Source: Zygnema cylindricum (Eukaryota > Streptophyta > Zygnematophyceae > Zygnematales > Zygnemataceae). Taken from it: a DNA stretch of 64,000 nt. The notes under the pieces are model-generated. The model did not search any database. It was given only the letters and a program-made list of their open reading frames with translations, and was not told the DNA's origin. This document shows, piece by piece, positions 11,867-23,759 of the stretch; position 1 is the stretch's first letter, and each line of letters begins with the position of its first letter. The stretch spans positions 1-64,000 of the forward strand of contig JBBHKE010002418.1 of the NCBI GenBank assembly GCA_037447655.1. Direction: 5' to 3'. The position numbers and the translations under genes were made by a program.

Positions 11867-13188
11867 TGTTGTTCTTTGGTCTAAAATAGACTGCAGAAGC
11901 AACCCAAACTATCATGCAAGAAGCTAAGCGAAGCTAGGCCAATGAACAATCATTTGAAATGCATCCTCCATTTAACATACAACAACATTTAGGGTTTCAT
12001 GGAATAATCAACATAAATAAACCCTATGACAACATCTAAGGTTTGATGGAATTATCAACATAAGCAAACCCTAGGACAAATGCATAAATAATGCATATCA
12101 AACAACCATAAAATAACATAAATAAATAATAACAAAAAGAGTCCAATCTCACATAAACATTAGATAAACAAAAGTATATCAATAAACATATTACTCAAAT
12201 GCATGACCTAATCGGCAACCCTAAAAGTCTACATGTTCGGTCCCTACTTTTCTAACCAGCATTGATTAATATTCTAATGAAGCTCAAATCTATATATACA
12301 CTTGTGAGCTGTTAACAAATCACTAAGTGTCAAAATAACCAACGTAAATTACGTAACTGTCATTAAATCAAACTAATCGTAAGCGTACACCTGAAAGTCA
12401 AGCAATCGTAAGCGTACACTTGTCTGCAAATACGACATTGTACACACACAAATTACACTATCAAAACCCTAATTGATCACTTAAAAATAAACATCATAAT
12501 CAACACTAATTTATAATGATGTAAAAGACAAAACAATGTTTCTCCAAATATTTACACCGACGCATCCACAAATCCGCGTCATAAGTGACAACTTGCTTAG
12601 TCACTTGTCGATAAGTCCACGTAGTGAACCGACATCGCATATGTACGGTCCACTAGATAATGTGTCATAAAAACAATGTGGTCCCTTAAAAATATCGGTG
12701 GACGTCGTCCGCCCTCCACGTGTACCTCGAACAACTTGCCGAAATCAATTCGTACGATCCAAATCTTGTCCGTACCGAAATCACGTACTTCGTCATAAAT
12801 GCGCCTTGTCGCATTTAAGGTACACGTCATTTTCGATAAATTCATGTCGCAATAAGCGACAACTTAAAGTACACCTGTTAAATACGACGCTCCGTACCGG
12901 CGGCGTCCCATGTAATAAATTTCATCTGTCGCATTATGTTTCGTACGTGCGACGTACCATTTTATCTTCGTCGATTATCTCACGTCGGATTGCTTCGCGA
13001 TCCGCCGTCCATTTCCTCTCACATTTCGCGCCACTCAATTACTCCATTAATTTTATGTGTACATTTAATTCCCCAATCCATAAATCCTTTCGAACCTCCA
13101 CAATATATCGCGTAAATGCGTACGCACGAAACGCTCGCGTACGCACGAAACGCTCCGTACGCACGAAACTAAGTTTTCAAAAACAACA
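11867..13188 (-). repeat. LTR-A (3' outer LTR of the concatemer)
   Basis: 1,322 bp. Sense strand runs 13188 to 11867, TGTTGTT...AACAACA. It shares G at 12235 and T at 12439 with LTR-D, where LTR-B and LTR-C have C at both. It also has private changes near 11893 and 12052-12066. A short 16-18 bp internal repeat (CGTACGCACGAAAC) lies at 13117-13170 with three units. It contains a sense-strand frame of 82 codons (12845-12597) that recurs in all four LTRs and matches nothing I recognise. Confidence 0.88.
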
Positions 13189-14098
13189 CTCCCCCGAAAA
13201 ATTAGTCTCGTGCATCCATGGCGCCACGTCATCAGCTGTCACCAATGTTACCAGCTGTCACACCTGCTTTCAACTGCCTTCTCCATCTTAATCCGCCAAA
13301 TTCCTCCAACAAAATTTTCCCACTTGTTCCACCAATGCTTCCGCTGTCTCCATATACCATCCAAATTTCATAATACATAATATATATATTTTTCATTTTC
13401 CGATTACAACAAAATAATTCCTTCCAATATCTAAATCCGGATTTACATTCCCAAAATTCTATCACAAATCAACTAAAAATTAAAGCCAAAAGGTCACACT
13501 AATAATATATCCTCGCTCAAATAATTCCTACCTCATTATAACAAATCTAGATTTTAACAATAATTTTTTTTTTCTTTTCATAAACTATCAAATCCCAAAA
13601 TTTCCAATAAAAATTCATATACAAAATAGTATTTTCCAAAAATTCTAATAATGTCACATTTCGCAAGAATTTCCAACAACTCAAAATCTACATTACAACT
13701 CCAATTTTCAACAATCATCGATCCACAAAATTTGGATCTCTCCACCACTTGTCACAACTCCACCTTCCGGATCTCTCTCCCCCAAACGTCGAATCTCCAT
13801 CTTCCACATCTCTCCATCAAACGAATATGTATTTTCCAAAAATAAAATATCATTTCTCATAATTAATCATTTTCATTGAGGGTAGACATTTCGGCACTCT
13901 CACTAAGTTAACCCTTGGGGCGATGCAAGATTAAACTCGGCACATACCAACACTATGATAAGGCCGATCTCATGGGTACACAGACACCATTACTGCAATA
14001 CAACCAGCAAGGACAATATTAACCCGCTACAATGCGTGTGACAAAAACCTACATCGACTTAACCTAACATATGATAGATGGGGTGTGGGCCCATAACC
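13189..14098 (-). repeat. Internal region 1 of the concatemer, with PPT and PBS
   Basis: 910 bp, non-coding. On the minus strand the primer site occupies 14082-14098 and the polypurine tract 13189-13203. In between there is AT-rich sequence with a TATATATAT run near 13380. Essentially identical to internal region 2. Confidence 0.85.
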
Positions 14099-15419
14099 TG
14101 TTGTTCTTTGGTCTAAAATAGACCGCAGAAGCAACCCAAACTATCATGCAAGAAGCTAAGCGAAGCTAGGCCAATGAACAATCATTTGAAATGCATCCTC
14201 CATTTAACATACAACAACATTTAGGGTTTCATGGAATAATCAACATAAATAAACCCTATGACAACATCTAAGGTTTGATGGAATAATCGACATAAACAAA
14301 CCCTAGGACAAATGCATAAATAATGCATATCAAACAAACATAAAATAACATAAATAAATAATAACAAAAAGAGTCCAATCTCACATAAACATTAGATAAA
14401 CAAAAGTATATCAATAAACATATTACTCAAATGCATGACCTAATCGGCAACCCTAAAAGTCTACATCTTCGGTCCCTACTTTTCTAACCAGCATTGATTA
14501 ATATTCTAATGAAGCTCAAATCTATATATACACTTGTGAGCTGTTAACAAATCACTAAGTGTCAAAATAACCAACGTAAATTACGTAACTGTCATTAAAT
14601 CAAACTAATCGTAAGCGTACACCTGAAAGTCAAGCAATCGTAAGCGTACACTTGTCTGCAAATACGACATCGTACACACACAAATTACACTATCAAAACC
14701 CTAATTGATCACTTAAAAATAAACATCATAATCAACACTAATTTATAATGATGTAAAAGACAAAACAATGTTTCTCCAAATATTTACACCGACGCATCCA
14801 CAAATCCGCGTCATAAGTGACAACTTGCTTAGTCACTTGTCGATAAGTCCACGTAGTGAACCGACATCGCATATGTACGGTCCACTAGATAATGTGTCAT
14901 AAAAACAATGTGGTCCCTTAAAAATATCGGTGGACGTCGTCCGCCCTCCACGTGTACCTCGAACAACTTGCCGAAATCAATTCGTACGATCCAAATCTTG
15001 TCCGTACCGAAATCACGTACTTCGTCATAAATGCGCCTTGTCGCATTTAAGGTACACGTCATTTTCGATAAATTCATGTCGCAATAAGCGACAACTTAAA
15101 GTACACCTGTTAAATACGACGCTCCGTACCGGCGGCGTCCCATGTAATAAATTTCATCTGTCGCATTATGTTTCGTACGTGCGACGTACCATTTTATCTT
15201 CGTCGATTATCTCACGTCGGATTGCTTCGCGATCCGCCGTCCATTTCCTCTCACATTTCGCGCCACTCAATTACTCCATTAATTTTATGTGTACATTTAA
15301 TTCCCCAATCCATAAATCCTTTCGAACCTCCACAATATATCGCGTAAATGCGTACGCACGAAACATCGCGTACGCACGAAACGCTCCGTACGCACGAAAC
15401 TAAGTTTTCAAAAACAACA
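14099..15419 (-). repeat. LTR-B (inner LTR of the concatemer)
   Basis: 1,321 bp. Carries C at 14467 and 14671, the inner-type variants shared with LTR-C. It would be transcribed as part of the internal sequence of the unit to its right as well as acting as a 3' LTR for it. Confidence 0.88.
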
Positions 15420-16329
15420 CTCCCCCGAAAAATTAGTCTCGTGCATCCATGGCGCCACGTCATCAGCTGTCACCAATGTTACCAGCTGTCACACCTGCTT
15501 TCAACTGCCTTCTCCATCTTAATCCGCCAAATTCCTCCAACAAAATTTTCCCACTTGTTCCACCAATGCTTCCGCTGTCTCCATATACCATCCAAATTTC
15601 ATAATACATAATATATATATTTTTCATTTTCCGATTACAACAAAATAATTCCTTCCAATATCTAAATCCGGATTTACATTCCCAAAATTCTATCACAAAT
15701 CAACTAAAAATTAAAGCCAAAAGGTCACACTAATAATATATCCTCGCTCAAATAATTCCTACCTCATTATAACAAATCTAGATTTTAACAATAATTTTTT
15801 TTTTCTTTTCATAAACTATCAAATCCCAAAATTTCCAATAAAAATTCATATACAAAATAGTATTTTCCAAAAATTCTAATAATGTCACATTTCGCAAGAA
15901 TTTCCAACAACTCAAAATCTACATTACAACTCCAATTTTCAACAATCATCGATCCACAAAATTTGGATCTCTCCACCACTTGTCACAACTCCACCTTCCG
16001 GATCTCTCTCCCCCAAACGTCGAATCTCCATCTTCCACATCTCTCCATCAAACGAATATGTATTTTCCAAAAATAAAATATCATTTCTCATAATTAATCA
16101 TTTTCATTGAGGGTAGACATTTCGGCACTCTCACTAAGTTAACCCTTGGGGCGATGCAAGATTAAACTCGGCACATACCAACACTATGATAAGGCCGATC
16201 TCATGGGTACACAGACACCATTACTGCAATACAACCAGCAAGGACAATATTAACCCGCTACAATGCGTGTGACAAAAACCTACATCGACTTAACCTAACA
16301 TATGATAGATGGGGTGTGGGCCCATAACC
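15420..16329 (-). repeat. Internal region 2 of the concatemer, with PPT and PBS
   Basis: 910 bp. Primer site at 16313-16329 and polypurine tract at 15420-15434 on the minus strand. No coding domains. Confidence 0.85.
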
Positions 16330-17650
16330 TGTTGTTCTTTGGTCTAAAATAGACCGCAGAAGCAACCCAAACTATCATGCAAGAAGCTAAGCGAAGCTAG
16401 GCCAATGAACAATCATTTGAAATGCATCCTCCATTTAACATACAACAACATTTAGGGTTTCATGGAATAATCAACATAAATAAACCCTATGACAACATCT
16501 AAGGTTTGATGGAATAATCGACATAAACAAACCCTAGGACAAATGCATAAATAATGCATATCAAACAAACATAAAATAACATAAATAAATAATAACAAAA
16601 AGAGTCCAATCTCACATAAACATTAGATAAACAAAAGTATATCAATAAACATATTACTCAAATGCATGACCTAATCGGCAACCCTAAAAGTCTACATCTT
16701 CGGTCCCTACTTTTCTAACCAGCATTGATTAATATTCTAATGAAGCTCAAATCTATATATACACTTGTGAGCTGTTAACAAATCACTAAGTGTCAAAATA
16801 ACCAACGTAAATTACGTAACTGTCATTAAATCAAACTAATCGTAAGCGTACACCTGAAAGTCAAGCAATCGTAAGCGTACACTTGTCTGCAAATACGACA
16901 TCGTACACACACAAATTACACTATCAAAACCCTAATTGATCACTTAAAAATAAACATCATAATCAACACTAATTTATAATGATGTAAAAGACAAAACAAT
17001 GTTTCTCCAAATATTTACACCGACGCATCCACAAATCCGCGTCATAAGTGACAACTTGCTTAGTCACTTGTCGATAAGTCCACGTAGTGAACCGACATCG
17101 CATATGTACGGTCCACTAGATAATGTGTCATAAAAACAATGTGGTCCCTTAAAAATATCGGTGGACGTCGTCCGCCCTCCACGTGTTCCTCGAACAACTT
17201 GCCGAAATCAATTCGTACGATCCAAATCTTGTCCGTACCGAAATCACGTACTTCGTCATAAATGCGCCTTGTCGCATTTAAGGTACACGTCATTTTCGAT
17301 AAATTCATGTCGCAATAAGCGACAACTTAAAGTACACCTGTTAAATACGACGCTCCGTACCGGCGGCGTCCCATGTAATAAATTTCATCTGTCGCATTAT
17401 GTTTCGTACGTGCGACGTACCATTTTATCTTCGTCGATTATCTCACGTCGGATTGCTTCGCGATCCGCCGTCCATTTCCTCTCACATTTCGCGCCACTCA
17501 ATTACTCCATTAATTTTATGTGTACATTTAATTCCCCAATCCATAAATCCTTTCGAACCTCCACAATATATCGCGTAAATGCGTACGCACGAAACATCGC
17601 GTACGCACGAAACGCTCCGTACGCACGAAACTAAGTTTTCAAAAACAACA
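16330..17650 (-). repeat. LTR-C (inner LTR of the concatemer)
   Basis: 1,321 bp. Carries C at 16698 and 16902, like LTR-B. It differs from LTR-B by only a few bases, one of them at 17187 (T instead of A). This fits a recent duplication of one LTR-plus-internal unit. Confidence 0.88.
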
Positions 17651-18559
17651 CTCCCCCGAAAAATTAGTCTCGTGCATCCATGGCGCCACGTCATCAGCTG
17701 TCACCAATGTTACCAGCTGTCACACCTGCTTTCAACTGCCTTCTCCATCTTAATCCGCCAAATTCCTCCAACAAAATTTTCCCACTTGTTCCACCAATGC
17801 TTCCGCTGTCTCCATATACCATCCAGATTTCATAATACATAATATATATATGATTTCATCTTCCGATTACAACAAAAATAATTCCTTCCAATATCTAAAT
17901 CCGGATTTACATTCCCAAAATTCTATCACAAATCAACTAAAAATTAAAGCCAAAAGGTCACACTAATAATATATCCTCGCTCAAATAATTCCTACCTCAT
18001 TATAACAAATCTAGATTTCAATAATATTTTTTTTTCTTTTCATAAACTATCAAATCCCAAAATTTCCCATAAAAATTCATATACAAAATAGTATTTTCCA
18101 AAAATTCTAATAATGTCACATTTCGCAAAAATTTCCAACAACTCAAAATCTACATTACAACTCCAATTTTCAACAATCATCGATCCACAAAATTTGGATC
18201 TCTCCACCACATGTCACAACTCCACCTTCCGGATCTCTCTCCCCCAAACGTCGAATCTCCATCTTCCACACTCTCCATCAAACGAATATGTATTTTCCAA
18301 AAATAAAATATCATTTCTCATAATTAATCATTTTCATTGAGGGTAGACATTTCGGCACTCTCACTAAGTTAACCCTTGGGGCGATGCAAGATTAAACTCG
18401 GCACATACCAACACTATGATAAGGCCGATCTCATGGGTACACAGACACCATTACTGCAATACAACCAGCAAGGACAATATTAACCCGCTACAATGCGTGT
18501 GACAAAAACCTACATCGACTTAACCTAACATATGATAAATGGGGTGTGGGCCCATAACC
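17651..18559 (-). repeat. Internal region 3 of the concatemer, with PPT and PBS
   Basis: 909 bp. Primer site at 18543-18559 directly follows the 5' LTR (LTR-D), so this is the functional priming site of the insertion. Polypurine tract at 17651-17665. It is more diverged than regions 1 and 2, for example near 17825-17870 and 18020-18030. Confidence 0.85.
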
Positions 18560-19862
18560 TGTTGTTCTTTGGTCTAAAATAGACCGCAGAAGCAACCCAA
18601 ACTATCATGCAAGAAGCTAAGCGAAGCTAGGCCAATGAACAATCATTTGAAATGCATCCTCCATTTAACATACAACAACATTTAGGGTTTCATGGAATAA
18701 TCAACATAAATAAACCCTATGACAACATCTAAGGTTTGATGGAATAATCGACATAAACAAACCCTAGGACAAATGCATAAATAATGCATATCAAACAAAC
18801 ATAAAATAACATAAATAAATAATAACAAAAAGAGTCCAATCTCACATAAACATTAGATAAACAAAAGTATATCAATAAACATATTACTCAAATGCATGAC
18901 CTAATCGGCAACCCTAAAAGTCTACATGTTCGGTCCCTACTTTTCTAACCAGCATTGATTAATATTCTAATGAAGCTCAAATCTATATATACACTTGTGA
19001 GCTGTTAACAAATCACTAAGTGTCAAAATAACCAACGTAAATTACGTAACTGTCATTAAATCAAACTAATCGTAAGCGTACACCTGAAAGTCAAGCAATC
19101 GTAAGCGTACACTTGTCTGCAAATACGACATTGTACACACACAAATTACACTATCAAAACCCTAATTGATCACTTAAAAATAAACATCATAATCAACACT
19201 AATTTATAATGATGTAAAAGACAAAACAATGTTTCTCCAAATATTTACACCGACGCATCCACAAATCCGCGTCATAAGTGACAACTTGCTTAGTCACTTG
19301 TTGATAAGTCCACGTAGTGAACCGACATCGCATATGTACGGTCCACTAGATAATGTGTCATAAAAACAATGTGGTCCCTTAAAAATATCGGTGGACGTCG
19401 TCCGCCCTCCACGTGTACCTCGAACAACTTGCCGAAATCAATTCGTACGATCCAAATCCTGTCCGTACCGAAATCACGTACTTCGTCATAAATGCGCCTT
19501 GTCGCATTTAAGGTACACGTCATTTTCGATAAATTCATGTCGCAATAAGCGACAACTTAAAGTACACCTGTTAAATACGACGCTCCGTACCGGCGGCGTC
19601 CCATGTAATAAATTTCATCTGTCGCATTATGTTTCGTACGTGCGACGTACCATTTTATCTTCGTCGATTATCTCACGTCGGATTGCTTCGCGATCCGCCG
19701 TCCATTTCCTCTCACATTTCGCGCCACTCAATTACTCCATTAATTTTATGTGTACATTTAATTCCCCAATCCATAAATCCTTTCGAACCTCCACAATATA
19801 TCGCGTAAATGCGTACGCACGAAACATCGCGTACGCACGAAACTAAGTTTTCAAAAACAACA
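18560..19862 (-). repeat. LTR-D (5' outer LTR of the concatemer)
   Basis: 1,303 bp. It is shorter than the others only because one 18-bp unit of the CGTACGCACGAAAC repeat is missing near 19840. Shares G at 18928 and T at 19132 with LTR-A. It ends exactly at the LTR boundary and is followed by the ATTAT duplication, so it is a complete LTR and not a truncated satellite unit. Confidence 0.88.
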
Positions 19863-20031
19863 ATTATTAGTTAATAAATCAACGGAAATCAAATTATTAC
19901 GTCAATTTCCCAAAACAAATCCTAATTATTAACTTACTCACATGTTTCAAACAATAAATCGATAAATGGGAATGCTATTTAAGTTAGAAAAACTTGACCA
20001 CAATTCAAATAAAACCTAGTCATACACCAAA

Positions 20032-22146
20032 ATGGACAAAAGCATTCTCGCTTCTCTTAAAACTACAATCCAAAACGAACTTCAAAAATCAAAAATTGGT
20101 GAAACTGCTCCGTATTACCTAGTGAAAGAAAGCAAAGCCACTTCAAGTTGTTGGAAAAAATTTGAACATGTCTATGAAACTAAAACATCAAACAAATACA
20201 TAGTAAAGGGGGGAGGGTTAGTGGCTTGTAATACATGTTTCGTAGTTTATCAATACAAGTCAACAAACGGTACTTTAACAATTAACAGTCACACATGTTT
20301 AGCTTTGGGCGACATGGATAGTTTTAGAGGAATTCTTCGTAATTTTTTTTCAAAAACGGAGGCAAAAACGAGTGACCAAAAAAATCTGCGAAAATGGTGG
20401 CGTTGATGTGTTGCGAGGACCTTCGACCAATTTCGATGGTCGACGGTTCAGGTATGATTTATTTTGAATTCCATTTAGGTAAGCGTTAATGTATATGTCA
20501 TTATAACTTGTTTTGTTAATAAATTTATATTATTGAGCTTCATCACTATTTTCTTATCTATAATTTATATTCGTACGCTTATTTTTATATTTGTATTATT
20601 ATTTGGTTTGTTAGGATGTTATTTTGATATAAACCTTATTTATTGATCATGGTTAGTAATTGTATGCTATTTTTTTATTTTATTTTTTGTTCCCAGGTTT
20701 TCAAGCATTTTGTCAAGCATTATTTGATGTTGGTGTTTCGTCCAACAAAAATGTTGACATCGACCAACTACCCCCGTCCGCCAATGGCGTAAAAAACTAC
20801 ATTATATCTTCTGCCAAAGATATTCGTAGTTTGATCGAGACAATAAAAAGAACCTCATTCATGTTAGTAACGGCTCATTTTATTGACAAAGAATTTAAAC
20901 TTCATGCTCGAACGCTTCAAGTCGATCATTCTCTGGAGGAAAAACATACCGCGGAAAATGTTTTAACGACTTTCAAAAATTGTTTTACCAATTTCGAATT
21001 GTCCAATTTGATGTTTTGGCAAATCGTTGCGTTGTTGTGACCGACAGTGGCTCTAACATGTGTGCGACTGAAGATCTACCGAGTAAGTTCACTTGATACC
21101 TTGCGCGGACCATAAAATTGCTACAATTGTGACAACGATTTTGAACAAGAGCGCAACTTCCAAAAAATACAAATACGATGTGGAAGTTCTTGAATTCTTT
21201 GATCTAATAGATGTGTCTAAATCATTTGTCACGTTTTTCAAACAGAGTAATTTACAAAATCTTTTGAAAAACACTTTAAAACAAGAAAGCGCAACTAGGT
21301 GGAATTCTTTGCTCCGAATGCTTAACAGTATTTACGATGCATTCAATGAGATAGGACCAATCGCTCAAGCAAAAAATAAATCGATAAGACTCACCTTACC
21401 GAACTTATTTGATTTTTGGAAAGGTTTCAACAAGCGACCCTAAAGTTGGAAAAGTTCAAAGAACCAACTTTACATTTGGTTTTGATTAAACTAACGTTTC
21501 TGCATAACCATTGTAAGATAAGAAAAACATTTTACAATGAGGTGAAAAAGAATGCCCGGCCGATTCCCCAAACTTGCAAAAATTGAAAGAATTTTTTATG
21601 AAATTTGCGTTACTGAAGTGGGGCCTTCATGAGTATCATACGACAAAAACAAAAGCTTGAAATAATTGGGGTATCGAAAAACCGAAGTTCAAAGCGCTAG
21701 GGTCAAACTTCGAGAACTTGCTAGCGACCTAGGTGATGACGTTGATTAAGGTAGTCCTCAACGTATCACAAAAAAACAAAAAATATCGTAAAATATGGAC
21801 GGTTTCCACAATTTTTTTGGTGAGAGCGATGACGAAAATGAGGTTTTTATTACCACCGACAAAGAAACGCTCGTTAGTGAAGAATTGAAACGTTATTTTG
21901 ATTTAAATTTAACCAACTACAAAAGATTGAACTTTAACATACTTCAATGGTGGAAAAAAAAATCATATGTACTTGCCAAAGATGGAGGATTTCCTATTCA
22001 AGCCGGTGTTGGTAGATCTATTCTATAGTTCTATGTCGGAATGCAATTTTTTGGATGCCGGGAACACGATAACAAAGAAGAGGAGCGCACTAGCGGCTAT
22101 AATTGTTAATGATCTTTATGTGTTAGATCCAACCAAGATCTTTTAA
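20032..22146 (+). pseudogene. hAT-superfamily transposase, broken
   Basis: Pieces of a hAT transposase in the correct order. 20032-20406 has a BED-finger-like N-terminus (SCWKKFEHVY, then a CNTC pair and a HTC end). A frameshift near 20380 is followed by ALMCCEDLRPISMVDGSG. That runs across a probable intron (20452-20696, GT..AG) into FQAFCQALFDVG. The catalytic-fold block follows: TAHFIDKEFKLHARTL, then VVVTDSGSNM in a shifted frame near 21025-21060. Next come IPCADHKIATIV at 21093, LKQESATRWNSLLRML near 21280 and the C-terminal dimerisation block at 21860-22140 (NILQWWKKKS, AGNTITKKRSALAA, NDLYVL). At least four frame breaks; inactive. The terminal inverted repeats were not located. Confidence 0.88.
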
Positions 22147-22208
22147 ATGCATAGTTTTTTGTTTTGTTTTGTTTTCTAATTATTGTTATTTTTTAGAATT
22201 AGTTATAC

Positions 22209-22386
<178 letters not shown>

Positions 22387-22387
22387 T

Positions 22388-23030
22388 TTCACAATTTTTC
22401 TAGTGTTTATCTTTTTTTTTTCTTAAACCAGAATGTTTATTTTACCAAATTACCAAAGCGAAGTATTTATACCACATTTATATTTATATATTTTGTGTAA
22501 TTTTTAGGTTTGAGGTTGAGAATTTGTATAATAGAGTCGAAAATAAGACAAGGTTGTGATTAGATTTTTCATATAGTTGATACTACAAAATATGTTTTGA
22601 TTTTTTTGCTCATCACAATGTGTTTCTTGCTAATTGATTTTTTATGTGAAAAAATAAGATTTTTTTTGTAAACATTCATAATTAAAACTTTACCTTTTTT
22701 GCATAATTCATAACATAGTATTGTAGTAGAAAGAAAAACTATCCGAAAAATTATAGCGAAAAATTTAGATTTGCGAGAGAATAAACATTAACATCACAAA
22801 ATAAAGTTAACAATATTTTTTACAGACGTGGACTATAACTTGCCACGTCTCTTTGCATTCAATAGTATCATTAATCATAATTTTCCATTAACACTACACC
22901 GAGAATCGTAATTAGCGTTATTAACGCTAATTCCGTCACCACGTCACCACGAATTCTGACCCAAAAACCTTATCAATATATAAATAAGAGTCTCTCAGAC
23001 GCCTTTCTGGAAAGCTTTATATAGGCGGTG
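22388..23030. other. AT-rich intergenic stretch with a MITE end fragment
   Basis: No gene. Around 22892-22935 the sequence CTACACCGAGAATCGTAATT resembles the terminal repeat of the TA-flanked MITE families, but I could not find a matching second end. Confidence 0.45.
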
Positions 23031-23100
23031 AGTCCATTTTGTGTTCGTCCGCAGTACGGATTGTTGTACCGTTTATAGCGTTGCCAACCGTCAATGTACA

Positions 23101-23530
23101 GACCGCCGTACCGCTGGCACGACGTAACGTTGCCGTGCGTCGGCAGAACATACTGCCGTACCACAGGCACAATGTTACGCTACCGTGCGTTGGCAGTACA
23201 TACTGCCGTACCGCAGGCACAATGTTACGGTGGCGTGCGTCGGCAGTACATACTGCCGTACCGCAAGCACAATGTTACGGTGCCGTGCGTCGGCAGTACA
23301 TACTGCCGTATTGTTGCCGCAATTTAACATTGTCGTGCGTCAGCGGTAAGACCGCTGTACCGCTGGCGCAATCTAACATTGTCGTGCGTCAGCAGTAAGA
23401 CCGTTGTAGCGCTGGCGGAATCTAACATTGCCGTGCTTTAGTGGTATAGACCGCTGAACCGCTGCCGCAATCTAACATTGTCGTGCGTTAGCGGTACATA
23501 CCGCTGTACCGCTGGCGAAAATGTACGCTG
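23101..23530. repeat. 50-bp minisatellite with a palindrome in each unit
   Basis: At least eight 50-bp units, clearest at 23160-23320: CCGCAGGCACAATGTTACGG then TGCCGTGCGTCGGCAGTACA then TACTGCCGTA. Each clear unit holds CGGCAGTACATACTGCCG, an 18-base imperfect palindrome able to form a hairpin. The array decays gradually rightwards to about 23720. GC content is well above the surroundings. Open frames on both strands here are repeat artefacts. Confidence 0.9.
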
Positions 23531-23759
23531 CCGCCCTTTTGCAGGCATAATTCTACGCTGCCTCCGGCCGGCATAATTCTACATGCTGCTTGGTGGCGTA
23601 ATTCTACACTGCCGCCCGTCACCAGTATATACTTTCGTACCTGTTACAATGTACCGTTGCCGTGCGACCGTCCGCAATATGGACCGACGTATCGTTGGCT
23701 GAATGTAACGTTGGCGCCCGCCAATATCTATGAACGACTACCGGCAGTAATGTAAAAAA

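Larger units (their letters stand above)
11867..19862 (-). mobile_element. Concatemeric non-autonomous LTR retroelement: 4 LTRs, 3 internal regions
   Basis: At first sight this is a 2.23-kb tandem repeat. The repeat junctions carry retroelement signals on the minus strand. Each LTR ends AACAACA and is followed at once by GGTTATGGGCCCAC, complementary to the anticodon arm of initiator tRNA-Met (primer site). Each LTR starts TGTTGTT and is preceded by TTTTTCGGGGGAG (polypurine tract). The outermost LTR edges sit at 11867 and 19862 and are flanked by the same 5 bp, ATTAT (11862-11866 and 19863-19867). So the whole 7,996-bp block behaves as one insertion: LTR-D, int3, LTR-C, int2, LTR-B, int1, LTR-A in the sense direction. 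Internal regions are about 910 bp with no gag or pol, which makes it a TRIM/LARD-like passenger needing another element's enzymes. Copies are nearly identical, so it is young. Confidence 0.9.

Noticed and set aside
12698-13291. Plus-strand open frames of 151-197 codons repeated in each unit (from 12698, 14930, 17161, 19391)
   Set aside because: They lie antisense to the LTR, run across the LTR/PPT border in the first copy, and have Arg/Ser/His-rich composition with no domain.
11867-19862. Centromeric or other satellite DNA made of a 2.23-kb monomer
   Set aside because: Array edges coincide with LTR ends, a 5-bp TSD flanks it, and PBS/PPT signals occur in each unit.
23039-23398. 119-codon frame in the 50-bp minisatellite
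   Set aside because: A 50-bp period is not a multiple of three, so the frame is not conserved between units; composition follows the repeat.
23101-23530. CRISPR-like array
   Set aside because: Contiguous tandem units without unique spacers, in a eukaryotic genome.
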